Origin: Rhypophila decipiens
Lineage: Eukaryota > Ascomycota > Sordariomycetes > Sordariales > Naviculisporaceae
Reading direction: 5' to 3'
NCBI GenBank assembly: GCA_033297075.1
Contig: MU858045.1
Coordinates: 1 to 64,000 of the forward strand
Length of the DNA: 64,000 nucleotides
Below the pieces are notes generated by a model, which was given only the letters and a program-made list of their open reading frames with translations, made no database searches and had not been told where the DNA came from. The position numbers and the translations under genes are program-made. Each line of letters starts with the position of its first letter. The stretch's first letter is position 1. Below are positions 35,366 through 47,821 of the stretch, one piece after another.

Positions 35366-38300
35366 AATGCTTTGTTCTTGTTGTTGCCCTGCTTCTTTTG
35401 TCAGTTTTATGGAGTATTTGCTGGGGCTGGAATGGGAGATTTTGCAGCCGACGACAGCCACAGTTTGCCCCCTGCACCCCTTTTTATATGATTAACCTCA
35501 AAGAATAGCATCCCGCGAGTGTATTACTAGTTCACGTGTAGTTGTACATAGTTGATGCGCCATCATGTCAGCATGTCAAGGGGTGGAGACCGGCAGCATT
35601 GACGCCTCATAGTGGATTTGCAACGAATTTTATCCGGCGGTTTGACACTCATATTTTATAGGGGAAAGGGGCAGACGTATAGGAGAAGTGATGAACTGGA
35701 ATTCTCCACATTTCTTCTTTGTCTCCCGTTGACTCTCTGTTCCCGCCTGTAAACTCTTGTTGTGCCCCTTTTCTGCGGTATGAAGATCCCGAATCTGGCA
35801 ATTCGTTCTCCGCTCCGCTCCGCTCCCGCCGCGCCGGCAGTTCCGTCCATCTTACGGTTTGGCGTCAACCAGTGGGTCCCTGACCGGCGACTACTGGGGA
35901 CTGGTCTGGGGAATTGCCGGGTCCGGTGTTTCATTTTCGGGAGACCAGAAAAAGGGGGAGATCCATTATAGGTCTCAGGTTTGACTTTTGACAGATGGCT
36001 GTTCGTGAACTTCGTTTGCTCCTCTGCCTGCTATGATTCTTTGGTTGCATATTTTCAGGGACAGCCTGCGTGCGCGCAGTCATGCCAGAAGGGAAAGCAG
36101 AAAAGCAAAGATGCCGGCATGTTTGTTCCAACTTTCGGTGCCTTGCAGGAGGCGCCGCTTGGTCCCGAAGCTGTGGTATTTTCCACATTCTTGGGATCCG
36201 TACGGAATACAGACGCCTCCGTACGGTACATTTCACTAGTTCATACCTACTGTGTTGTTAAGCGCCTTGGACCTTGGGCAGGGAAATTGGCGTTGCGTCA
36301 TGATGTGAGAATATAAACATATAAATCGAAGTGTTATAGGCGTGTAGACAGGCATTTCTGTTCCGTTTCTTCGTTCTCCAGCCTGTCGATGAAAATGAGA
36401 CTGACACTCACACAAGCAAGAAGATCCGTCACCCGGCACTACGACAGCAGGAAGCAGGATGGAATGATTTCGCGGGATGTCCAACAGGGGTGCGCCAGGT
36501 GAAGCCTCCTAAAGTCAGACGGGGAGGAAAGGACAGCGTCTGCTGCACTGCCGATCCTTGCATTTTTATATGCGCCTCATCTCCGACGTCAATGCCATTT
36601 CACGACCTGTTCCTGAATCCTGAATTCGTCTCTTTTTCCCTAATCCCGAGCGACGCAAATTATATCTAAACTTTTCCCTTTTCGCTTCGAGAGGTTGTGC
36701 TACTTTGTTTTTGTTTTTCAACATTGACAGTTTCGACCGCAATAGGGCCCCTGGATCGCTATCTTGGCGGTGAATTGCTGCTTCCATCCTCTCATGACCG
36801 AAAGAGGGAACCCACCCCGGCTGGGTTTGGCGACAAGGCATCCTCTTTTGGTCGATGTCACAGAGGGGCCATCTTATAGGGTAAAGCGTGATTTCCCCTG
36901 ATGCCCGCTTTGAGCTGTAACAGGACTTTTGGCTTTGTCCCACTTTGTCATTAACCTAGTGTAGTGTACATGTTTCATGCAATGCTCCGAGAAGCTTCTC
37001 TAGAATTTCCGTTTTCGAACTGTCGACGAGTTACGTTCAATTTTGATATTATTTTGGTGATGCTTGTTGCAAGCTTGAAGCGTGGTGAGTGGTGACGGAC
37101 AGATAATGAGCTCTACTGGCCCCAGTGATTGGACGTCCAAAGATTGGGATGCCCTCAAGACTTGATGTGAGCCTGAGCAATAATGGAATCACAATGAAGG
37201 CTTGGAAAGGCCCAAAAGAAGGGCCTCGATAAGCCTCAATGCCCGTGTGTCTGTCAGTACCAGCAAGGAGGGCCGTTATTATCATTCGAGGTGGTAAACA
37301 TTCGGCTGACGGCAACCAGTTAAGGCTGAGATCTGAGACCGACGCGCAAAAAAAGAGACGCGCCTCCCATTTAATGCAACGAATGAGAATATCAGGATAC
37401 CAGTACTGTACCGTGTAGGGAAAGCCGGAAACCGTGTTCTTTCAGCCGTAACGATGTTTGACCGCACCCTCTCTCCAGCAACACATCCATATCCATCAAG
37501 GGTTGCGCAGTGAACCAGAGATTGCTCCCAAACTCTGTGATTATTAGAAAGAAAGCTGAAAAAATTGCTTTCCTGAAAGCAGGATGTGAAAGATGGGTGT
37601 CGGTGTTCCGTGATGGTGCTGTTGGTGAACTGGGGCTTTCACGATCCTCCTTTGTCAGCGCCTCCGGTTGCATATGGTGAAACGAGAGCGACAGTATAGC
37701 CATATTATAGGACTCTTGACAAAGTTTCGAAATGACACTTCATGGCCTCAGTCGTGGTATTGCAAATCGTGATATCAGGTCAGCCTCGACATTGTATGGG
37801 AATGACAGCACAGTATCCGTGCCGTACCGTATGTTACTTACCGTCTGGTAGATATCGTACGCTCAATGCATAACAGCAGAGGGCACTTGGAGGATGAATG
37901 GAGCAAGTAGCAACTCAAAGCTTACCTATTAATTTACAGTAAATCCTGTGGTATCAAGAGTGATGAATCATCATATCAAGTTGATATAAAATCAAGAAGC
38001 AAAGAATGCGCCAACATGAAGTCTTGTCTTAATACTTGGAGGTTTGCGGAGCCAAACTGCGGGCAGGAGGTCAGCTATACGGGGTATCTCAAAGCCATTT
38101 ATGGCATCAGTCTTCGCGAAGTCGTCTAACACCGTGAAGGGGCACGCCAACCTGGCGGAAGACCTCAACATACTCAGCAATTCCAGGACTGGCCGGATCG
38201 ATACGTTTGGCACGGATAAGGACCCCGAACTCATCGGGAGGTTGATACGCTGCCGGCCGAGAGGATCTCCTGCCCGCGCTAATCACGGAACTATCCCCAG

Positions 38301-38657
38301 TGAGTCGCAGCGGCGTGCGCAGCGAGCCACCAGAACCTCAAAGTTCCTCGTCACCAGAAACGAGCAGGCTCTCTTTGCACCACCAGATTCAGTCCAAGTT
38401 CCTGGCTCGCCCAACCACAAATGCTAAAGTGAAGTTGCTTGAATTCAGGGAAACCCAGCAAGGAACAGCCTCAACTCGCCCATACATACTCCACTCTGGT
38501 CTTACTTTACTGGGTCCGTGGTGTGCATTGCATTGCGAATTATAATATTTTTGCGACCCTGACCCGAAGAAAGTCAAAAACAGCGACAGCCCCTGAAAGG
38601 AAGCAGGAAACTCGCAGGTGTCCACTGACTTGGAGGTGTGCTGGCTGCACTCCGTCG
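35366..38657. other. Intergenic, no supported gene
   Basis: About 3.3 kb with short discordant frames only. Some GTAC-rich motifs occur (near 36,197-36,230 and 37,403). The right end leads into the C-rich tract and promoter of the downstream kinase gene. Confidence 0.5.
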
Positions 38658-38708
38658 GCCCCCCCCCCCCCCCCGGCCCCCCGGCCCCGCCCCCCCCCCC
38701 CCCCCCCA
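38658..38708. repeat. C-rich tract (G-quadruplex/i-motif capable)
   Basis: About 51 bp made almost wholly of C runs broken by GG or single G. The complementary strand has several runs of four or more G and meets the simple G-quadruplex pattern. It stands about 575 bp upstream of the kinase start codon. Confidence 0.85.
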
Positions 38709-39282
38709 GGGCGCCGTATCAACGCTCCAGCTCGACGCCGGCTCAAGTTCTCAACAGCCAAAGGCAAAAACCGAGATCCGGCGCCAAGAGTTGTAGGGGT
38801 AATTTCATGTAGCAACAAAACACGCAAGGCCAACAACAAAAAGACAAGCTCAGCGAATTGAATGGCACAATGAAAATTTGAAGCGGTTCATTGGCAACTA
38901 AGAGACCAACTTGTTGTTGCTTGGTGGGTTTTTACGCAAACAGGCGTTTGCAGACGGGCTGCGCATTGTGCGGGTTGCCCCTGCGCTCTTTCTCTTGTTG
39001 TCTCCAGGCCGTCTTGTTGTCCTCGAACGATGACTGGAGTGACTGGAGTGCTCTGCGATCCATACCAGTACGGAGTAACCCCTACCAACTGGCAGCAAGG
39101 GACAGTGCACTGTGTTTTAGTTGTCCAAGCCTATCCGTAGCCTGCCCAGCTGCCCAGCCCCGGTCTTGGCTTATCACAAACTCCCCAATTTCGCCAACCT
39201 GGGACTAGGTCAGCATCAAAACAACTGCCCCGTCGTCGCGGCTCTCGACTCGTCTGATTTTCTGCGCGTCAGGCGTGGGAAA
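38709..39282 (+). promoter_or_regulatory. Promoter/leader region of the KfsA-type kinase
   Basis: The sequence between the C-rich tract and the kinase ATG must contain at least the 5' leader. One TACGGAGTA motif is at 39,069-39,077. The kinase frame is open upstream of the ATG as far as a TTG at 39,121, but no earlier in-frame ATG is present, so the start at 39,283 is preferred. Confidence 0.45.
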
Positions 39283-42200
39283 ATGTCGACTGCCTTCCAG
39301 ACGGCGCCGCATCAGCAACCGACATCTATCTCGAGTCTCAGTACTCCTCCTACCCTTGTTGCTCCAGTGTCACCGTCGCCCTCGAATCGGCACTATCCGG
39401 CGTCGTCGTCTTCCCAGGCCTCCCCTGCGCGAGATGCCAATCAGCGCGCCACGGGTCCATCACCGCCATCCTTTTCGTCTCGACAATCATCACAGCGACC
39501 CAGTGCCAACGATCCACCCCCCGGTCTTGGATCCCCGATGAGTTCTCGCGCCGCTGTCGCTTCTCCGGTTCCCGTCCCAGTTCCCGTCGCCGCTGCTTCG
39601 CCTGAGCACTACCCGAGCACGACCTCGGACCGCAGACGAAACATGCCTACCGCAGTGCCTCCCCGGACCTCGTCGACGCAGCACAACGGGAACGGTGCAT
39701 CCTCGAGTGCCCGGCGCACCGCTCAGAACGCCGACCGCTCCACCAACTCGCCTCGCCGAGCCCACCCCACAAATGGCACAGCTGAACCGAGCCCTCATGA
39801 TTTCGAGGCTTCGGCACAGAATTCCCGCAGCCGAAGAGACAACCAAATGCCGCAAGAACCTCCTAATCGATCAAGTAGCGCCCGTGATGGCCGGGCAGCT
39901 GGATCCACCATGACAATGCCTATTCGTTCCCAGCCTGGGACCTCGGCACCCAAGGGCCCGTCGAGAGAAACAAGCGAGATTCTGAATAGTATTCTTATCT
40001 CACAGCCCGAAGTCGATATTGAGCGGGAACAGGAGAGAATAGCCCAGGCGCGGCCTCACCATGTCGGTGCTCCCCAAGACGACGACGACGACGCCACACC
40101 GCCTCCCATTGTTGCTCCTGTCCACGATCACGGCGAAGAGTCACGACGTGGCACGCGAAGTCGTCACGATCACTCGAAACGGGAGAAGCACACCAAATTT
40201 GGCGAGTATATCCTCGGCAACACCATCGGCGAGGGCGAGTTTGGAAAAGTCAAACTTGGCTGGAAACAAGATGCCGGCGTTCAGGTTGGTCTTTCCCTGC
40301 CTGGCTTCCTGGGCCTACTTGCTAACTAACTACATTTACAGGTTGCAATCAAGCTTATCAAGAAGGATCAACTGGGCAGCAATCCGTCCAGGATGGCCAA
40401 AATCATGCGTGAAGTGGCCATCTTGAGGCAGCTGACCCATCCCAACATTGTCCGATTGCACAAGATGGAAGAATCCGAGAGGCATTATGGCATTGTCCTC
40501 GAGTATGCTTCAGGAGGCGAACTCTTTGACTATATTCTCAACCATCGTTATCTCAAAGACAATGCTGCACGGAGACTGTTCGCCCAACTGGTGTCGGGCG
40601 TGGGCTATCTGCACAAGAAGGGCATCGTACATCGGGATCTGAAACTGGAGAACCTGCTGCTTGATAGGAACCGCAACATCATCATCACCGATTTCGGCTT
40701 TGCGAACACCTTCGACCCCAACGAAGAACTCACGGAAGAGGAGGAATTTAATCTGTCAGATCGCGAATTCGTCAAGCGCATGGGTCTGGACAAGATCAAG
40801 CCGAGCGGCTCGAGGAAGGGCGATCTCATGCAAACAAGCTGCGGAAGCCCTTGTTATGCCGCCCCTGAGCTGGTAGTTAGTGACTCTCTATACACTGGCA
40901 GGAAAGTCGACGTATGGAGCTGCGGCGTGATTCTTGTAAGTGCTTCCTAACGCCTTCTCATGCTGGACAACACAGAAGTTGGTGAGCCGCTCTAACCATT
41001 GCCGTCTCTAGTATGCCATGTTGGCCGGATATCTCCCATTCGACGACGACCCGGCGAACCCCGAAGGCGACAATATCAATCTTTTGTACAAATACATTGT
41101 CAACACACCTCTGACCTTCCCTGAATATGTTACGCCGCATGCCAGAGACCTGTTGCGACGTATCCTCGTTCCTAATCCACGAAAGCGAGCAGACCTGTTC
41201 GAGGTCGCCCGTCACAGCTGGCTCAGCGAGTACGCGCATGTGGTCGAGTTCATCACGTCTAGCACAACAACACCCGGCGAGATACAGAATACAACAGTAC
41301 CAGCTGAAGACGAGGGAGAAACGAATGTCATCGCGCGGAGTGCCTCGGTACGGGAATCTTCAAAGAAGTCTGCCGCTGCTCCCACAATCGGCGGTCTGCA
41401 GAGCAAGCAGGGAACGATCGACCAGGAGACCGAGGCCGCCGCCATCGCCAAACAGCAGCGAGATAACAAGCGCAGAACTGTGCAGGTGGAATACGTGGCT
41501 CCGAACACCACCACTCAGAGAGGTGACGCTTCTGGCACGCAAGCCTCCGGAAGCAGAACTCGGGCCCGCTCTGGCAGCCAGGGTGGTGTTGAACTTGTCG
41601 ATAATGGACCATCGTCGTCACCGAATGACAAACCGCTCCCCAAGGATCCACCCCTCGGCCGGGACGTGCTCGGAAAGACGGGATCGTCGAGGAGGCCGCC
41701 GAGCGCCCATCGGAATCCTACGGCTTCTGGTCGGCAGGGGCGTGACGGTCGTGGGGCAACTGATATCGCATATGTCAGCGGCGGAAGACCTACTACAGGT
41801 GGATCTATACAGTCTACCGGGTCACGAGGAGTTGGAGGCCGATCATCATATGCACAGCCGGTGCCTCCCGAACTCGCAGATACTAATGTTCACGGAAGGA
41901 TTCAACAACCACCCAAGAATGCTAATACGTACGGGATGCCCTCTCCCAACGAGAACCAAAACCTCGACTACGGCAGGCCCAGTATCAGCGCTGTCCCGCC
42001 CAAGTTTGCCAAGATGTCGGGATTCGCAGGAGAGGGCGATGCCAGGAACAACAGCGCACCCCAACCTACTGCCGCTGAAATCAAGGGTCATCGTAGATCT
42101 AATACTATGGGCGAGATTGGCGGCAAGCTCTTCGGTCGGAGTGGCTCGTTGTTTGGCGGTAAAAGCCGCAAGCGACAAGACCAGCAGCAGGCGGCAGAAA

Positions 42201-42973
42201 AGTCAAGGAGGTATCCCCCGGTCAGCATGAACAACGCCATGCAAGCAGGAGACGAACCTAGGATGTCGATGGATTCCAAGCGCTCGCGAAGATCATTCTC
42301 AATGGGTCTGGGCAAGAAGAGGTCGGGTAGTATGTCGGGCTCTCAGGCATCCCACGAGAAGCAACATGCACGGCGCTTCTCCTTCATTCCTTCGTCCATC
42401 TCTAGGGCGATTGGGCTTGGAGGTAAAGATGACGAGACTCTGCCTCCTGATTCACAGCAAGATCTCCCAATCCAGGAGCCCCCTGCTGTTGACCAGTATG
42501 GGCGATATGTGGATCAAGATGTAGGTCGACAGCACGTTGATGCCTCCACGGTGGATGGCATGTACGCACAGTTACGGGATCCTCATCAGCAGCCCGACCC
42601 ATATGCCTCTGGACACCACGCCCAATACTCGTCAAATCAGTACGGTGGGCCTTCCGGGTTCGAGGGTGGTTATAACCAAGGCGCCGTCTTGAATACCGGA
42701 TCGGATGCTTCTTTTGAAGCTGCACAGCGTCGACCGCAGGCGTCCTCGCCTCAGCTGCAACAGCAGGAGGTGTCAGGCTATGATGCCCGAAGGGTCGCGA
42801 GCAGCAGCAAGGCCAACAGGGGAGTTCTGCAGAAACCTAAGCGATTTGTCGATGCGTATGATTCGGATCCGTACAACCGTACCCACGATCACTCTGGCAG
42901 CAGCGGTCCGGCGAGAAAGGTTATGGACTTCTTTAGGAGAAGAGGAAAAGCCCGAGCTGGTGAGGGGAGCTGA
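39283..42973 (+). CDS. kfsA: Kin4/KfsA-type serine/threonine protein kinase (CAMK-like)
   Basis: Three exons: 39283-40284, 40342-40935 and 41012-42973, giving 1185 residues. Both introns (57 and 76 bp) keep frame. The first 300 residues are Ser/Pro-rich and disordered. The kinase domain spans about 305-605: glycine loop [12 protein letters not shown] lysine near 338, HRDLKLEN with catalytic Asp near 433, DFG near 451-453, and [12 protein letters not shown] with the activation threonine near 499. The activation segment has an insertion of about 30 residues containing [13 protein letters not shown], which I recall as typical of the filamentous-fungal Kin4 branch. The 580-residue tail is low-complexity with basic serine motifs and ends [12 protein letters not shown]. 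Family knowledge: yeast Kin4 enforces the spindle position checkpoint by restraining mitotic exit, and Aspergillus KfsA restrains septation. The role here is inferred from that similarity. Other CAMKL families fit the activation-loop signature less well. Confidence 0.9.
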
Positions 42974-45364
42974 TGTGATAACTTTGGGCCCAGAATCACA
43001 CATTCTTTTCTGGAAGTGTCGATTTAAGACACAGAACTAACTCCCCTCAACCTTGAGCTGGGGTCTGGGAAATGAACATGAAACGATGAGCAAAAACGAG
43101 AGGATGCAGTGTGCTCTTCACACAACCATAGCTCACTCCGCCGCCTAGGAATTGGCAAAACTCGCTAAATTGGTTGTGCCGAGCTTTTGCAAGATCGGGA
43201 TGGGAAAGAATGGTTACAAAGAGACATGCTGAAAGAAAGAGCTGCGCCCGCATCGGACTCACCTGTCGCTCCAAGCGTCCTCCTCTCCACGCTCATGGAT
43301 GGTATTATAATTGTGATGAGGTGGTCGAAGGAGGGAGGGAGGCAAGCTGGAGTTTTGAACGTGGTATATAGATCGTTGTTTGTATCCCCCATCATATTCC
43401 TCTTCCATTTGTCATGCTTTTCTCTTTTTTCTTCACTTCGAGTAATTCTTATTTGCTCGGAGTAACCAGTCATTTGCTTTGTATGTTTTGAGGCGTCTCA
43501 CTTTCTCATTTTCCTCCTATTATTGGAATCTTGTACCGCTGCTGCTTGGGGGAGGGAGGGTGTCATGGATTGGTATTGGTAGTTCCTCAGGGTAATATTG
43601 TTATTATTTTCCCTTTTCATCTCCATCTCTATGGTTAATTAGCTGTGTTTGATATTGTGTGAAGCAAGAGAGCGGGCGGGGGTCCATCGGGTCGTTGAGG
43701 TATGGTTCATATCGAGATGAGCGGTTAGATTCAAGAATGCTAGCGATCTTTCTGAAAAAGCTACCTGCTTCCAGTTCAGGTTCTCGGGCTTATTTCTTTT
43801 GTTACACTGGCAAACTGGGTTAGGGATGAGGTTCTAGGCTGACAGTATAACCTCGGGGCGGGGAGGGAATGAAAAAAGAAAGGAGTGTAAGATCGATGCT
43901 CGGGGACAGAGGGGGAGGGTGAATAGGTAGAGAGGAAGTAGGTATTATAGAGAATACTCAACACTACATATAATTTGGTTTGAGCAGACTCCTAGTGCTC
44001 AGTATGGCCGTCGTCTCTCGTTCGAAGAAGTTGGACTTGGCTGAGAGGATCATCTCGACGAGTGGGTACGATTGTCGAAACGGAAACACCAAGACAGAAC
44101 AAGCTTTTCCGCAGGGCTGGCCTTGGCGCACCAAGCATTCATTTGGCGGCTGGGCATCAAGATGTGGTGGAACCCATCGTCAGTGACGAGACTACAATGG
44201 TTGCAACACAATGGCAATTGTTGTTGACTTGGATGAAAAGGTACAGACATTTTGTCGGAAAGGAACGCGACATGGCCCTCGTACTGCGTAAATCTCGTAA
44301 ACATGATTCATCCCCGCATCCGACATCACTCGGCACATCGTGGAGCCGCATAGCCGTCGCTTCGTCCAATCGCGGGTCTCAATTGACTTATCAGATGACG
44401 TTTTTTCCCGGCGAGAACTTGTTTCATGAAACCCAGCGTCATAACCGCCACAGGTTGACTTTGTTCGGATTAGATTACAGTGGCTGGGGATGGAAAGAGA
44501 AAAACCACGTCAATGGTGTGGCTGAGGCTGGTGGGAAAGCGAAAGCGATCATTGATCAATGCCCTTTGTTCTTCGAAGGTGTGTCAGAGTGGAAACACGG
44601 ATTCCAGAAAAGGCACGAGGCTCATTGAGTGGAGAGTTGACCAGCGGGTACCACTGCATTCCACACGTGCCTACTAAAGTAATTACACTACAAATGTCAA
44701 AATGTCACAAAACAACAAGTTCAGACAACAGCTAATGTAGAAGACGCTACGGCCCTCGTCCGAAGATGGCGAGCGAAAAGCGGCTATAAAGCTGCCGCGG
44801 ATAGCAACGTGCAGACTGCAGCTAGGTTTGCGAAATAATCATTGGTTCCGTGTAGTGAAATGGCGCTCACGTGGGCAAACTATGGGCTCCCTATTTCTGC
44901 GCTGTTGTTGAGCCCATCGGCTCGCTATGACAAAGGAAATCACGGCGGGGTTCAATCCGTACCTTGGAGCGGTGACCAACCGGTGGCAAGCCGGTGGGCT
45001 TCCAAGATCCGTTGAGGGGAGGAAGGTAAAGAGTGGGTCGATACCAACAAGGCACTGCCCGGTTTTTATGATGGTTGAGCTCTGGGGTGTTTTCATCTCC
45101 CACGTGCCTCCCTATTTTACAGCTTCAACGCTTCCCCCACGCCTCCGCCTTAAAGAGTGACCTACCTTCTTACCCACATCTTGACGCGTCTTTACTCATT
45201 GCACTTCTCCTCTACCGTCACTTATCGGCACATCTCCAGTCAGGACATTCGTCCTTCAGAACACGACGAACAAGAAACGGTCCTTGATCAAAACCAATCA
45301 CTTTTCCCCCAATCTTACTCGCGACACTTGATACATAATCCTTCGCGTCGCAAAACCACTTTCG
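42974..45364. other. Intergenic, kinase to Ca2+/H+ exchanger
   Basis: About 2.4 kb. A 188-codon frame at 44,062-44,628 has no domain or splice support. Upstream of the exchanger are three CACGTG hexamers (44,664-44,669; 44,868-44,873; 45,101-45,106) and a GAGCC-CATC-GGCTC inverted repeat near 44,911. The last 200 bp are CT-rich, as in a leader. Confidence 0.5.
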
Positions 45365-47821
45365 ATGAAGGAAACCTTACAAAGTACCAAGTTCACAGAT
45401 CGCATCCGCTCCTGGGTAACATCCGAAGCGAATGGCGACACTCAACGATCTTCGAGTCGACCTGAACCCGACTTGCTTCCCATAAGCAACCGTCGCGACA
45501 CCTCCTCCTTGCAGTCTGGTTCGACTGCAAAGGCCCTTGGCACCGCTAATAACAACACAAACAACAACAATGCCAACAATGACAGTTCCAATCACAATGA
45601 CTTTGTCGGAGGCGACGAGACGAAGACCACGGCCGATGCACCGAGCAATGGCGATGTTGGAAACGGGTGCAACCCGCCTTCCGCTACATCACCGCAGGCT
45701 TCACGCCAGGGGTCTGTCTTAGGCGTCGACAGCAGCCAGAAGGCCAAGAGGAACATCGCCATGAGATTCCTCCTGACCCTGAAGCAGATCCTGTTTTATA
45801 GCAAGCTCAACGTCATGTTGGTCTTTGTACCCGTCGGTATCATCGTCCAGGTACTCCCTGGCACCTCCCCGGCCATCAAATTCACTATGAATGCTCTTGC
45901 CATCATTCCTCTCGCCGGTCTCCTCAGTTACGCCACCGAGAGCGTGGCACGTAAGCTTGGAGACTCACTCGGCGCTCTGTTGAATGTCACATTTGGCAAC
46001 GCTGTTGAGTTGATCATCTTCATCGCGGCGCTTGTCAAGGACGAGATTCGCATTGTACAAGCCTCTCTCCTCGGCTCTATCCTGGCCAACTTGCTCCTCA
46101 TTCTGGGCATGGCCTTCTTTCTCGGTGGCCTTCGGTTTAGAGAGCAGATATACAACAGCACTGTCACCCAAATGAGTGCTTGTCTGCTCAGCTTGAGCGT
46201 CATTAGTCTCGTCCTACCATCCGCCTTCCACGCCTCGTTCAAGGACTTCAAAGAGGCCGACATACAGTCTCTCAAGATCAGCCGCGGTACTAGTGTGATA
46301 TTGTTGCTGGTCTACATCGTTTACCTGATGTTCCAGCTCATGTCACATGCCTACCTTTACGAGTCTACTCCCCAGCACATCATTGATGAGGAATCTACAC
46401 CTGGGCCCGCCGCTGGCTGGCTGGATTCGTCCAGCTCCGACAGCAGTTCCTCGTCTGATTCGGATTCCAGCGACTCTGACCATTCCCGGGAGACAGTGTC
46501 CAAACGAGTGCGTCGGGTTATACGCGGCCAACGCAAGCGCAAGTCGAGCATCATCTCGGTCGACACGTCTGAAGGTGTTGCTTCAGGAGCAGGCCATACT
46601 CGCACGCCGTCTATTGGAACCGCCGATGCCAGTCCCATGGTTGATGAAACAACCCCGGAAGAGCCCGGTGGCCGCTCGCGCACCTACTCAAAGATGTCGA
46701 CAGCCAGTGTAGCTGATGGTGATGAAGACGCGGCTGAGGAAGAAAAGCCTTCCCGTTATAAGAGGCACCAAAAACGATACAAGAGAAAGCACCGAAAGCA
46801 CAGGCATCATCATCACAAGTCTCGCCGCCACGAGCCCGAGGAAGCTGCCGGGGAGGAGACGATCGACGAAAACGCTGCCATCCCTAGCCACATGCCTGCC
46901 TCCCCTGGCGAACCACGTCGTGTTGATTTTGCCATCACCAATAGCGCCTCTGCGCCTGTGGGTGCTTCGGAAGCTGCTGGGTCCCGCCGGCCGTTCCCCG
47001 GTCTCCGAGGAATGTCTCTGTTGCCCATCACCAAGAGCCTTGCGCCCTCTGTCTTTCTGCCTCCGACCGAGGGGGCTACGGCCCCGCCTGCCACGGCTGG
47101 GCCCGTCCCACGCGTTCGCTACGGCATCCGTCGAACCAACTCTCTGCCCGACCGTCTCCACCAGCACTATCGAGCTCCGGGAGCAATGATGCCTGCACAG
47201 ATTCCCGTGACAGCAGCTGTAGGCGGACCTCTTGCCACGAATGTCGAAGAACATCCAGACCAGTTATCCCGTATCAGCTCCGTCCTTCTCCTACTCGGCT
47301 CCACCGCTCTTGTCGCCGTCTGCGCCGAGTTCATGGTCGATTCCATCAATGGTTTGGTCGAAACAAGCCCAATCAAACCCCTTTTTATTGGTCTTATCAT
47401 TCTTCCTATTGTGGGAAATGCTGCAGAGGTAAGATAGCATCCCCAAAACTTTCGTAATACCCCAGTCAGAAACCATGGCTAACCTGCCCTTACATAGCAC
47501 GTCACCGCCATCACGGTTGCCATGAAGAACAAGATGGATCTGGCCATTGGCGTAGCTGTAGGCAGTTCTATTCAAATTGCTCTCTTCATCACGCCTTTGA
47601 TTGTCATCATTGGATGGGGCTTGAACAAGGAAATGTCGCTGTATTTCACCCTTTTCGAGACAGTATGCCTGTTCGTCAGCACCTTCATTGTCAACTTTCT
47701 GGTTCTGGATGGAAGGAGTAACTACCTCGAAGGTGCGTTGCTTATGGCGACGTACGTCATCATTGGTGTCGTTGCTTTCTTTTATCCCGACGACAAAGAT
47801 ACAAGCACTTGGGGTATGTAA
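45365..47821 (+). CDS. vcx1: Vacuolar Ca2+/H+ exchanger (CAX family) with large central loop
   Basis: Two exons: 45365-47428 and 47498-47821 (69-bp intron), giving about 795 residues. Seen: a 130-residue hydrophilic, Asn-rich N-terminus, six hydrophobic helices with the first cation-exchange repeat GNAVELIIFIAALVKDEI near residue 213, a roughly 300-residue cytoplasmic-looking loop, then the second repeat GNAAEHVTAITVAMKNKMD (built across the splice junction) and the remaining helices. Family knowledge: CAX exchangers use the vacuolar proton gradient to load Ca2+ (and often Mn2+) into the vacuole, and the two GNxxE repeats form the cation site. Yeast Vcx1 is only about 410 residues. The extra length lies in the N-terminus and the loop, which has a Ser/Asp stretch near 354-378 and a His/Arg/Lys stretch near 472-490. 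The 3' end is less certain: GGTATGTAA at the stop also resembles a donor site, so a short last exon could be missing. Confidence 0.92.

Noticed and set aside
41127..42230. 367-codon open frame overlapping the kinase exon
   Set aside because: It is in a different frame from the kinase, which has clear domain content. The long alternative frame reflects codon bias of the disordered tail.
44062..44628. 188-codon open frame upstream of the calcium exchanger
   Set aside because: No domain, no membrane or coiled-coil pattern, and no splice signals joining it to other frames. It probably arises by chance in promoter DNA.
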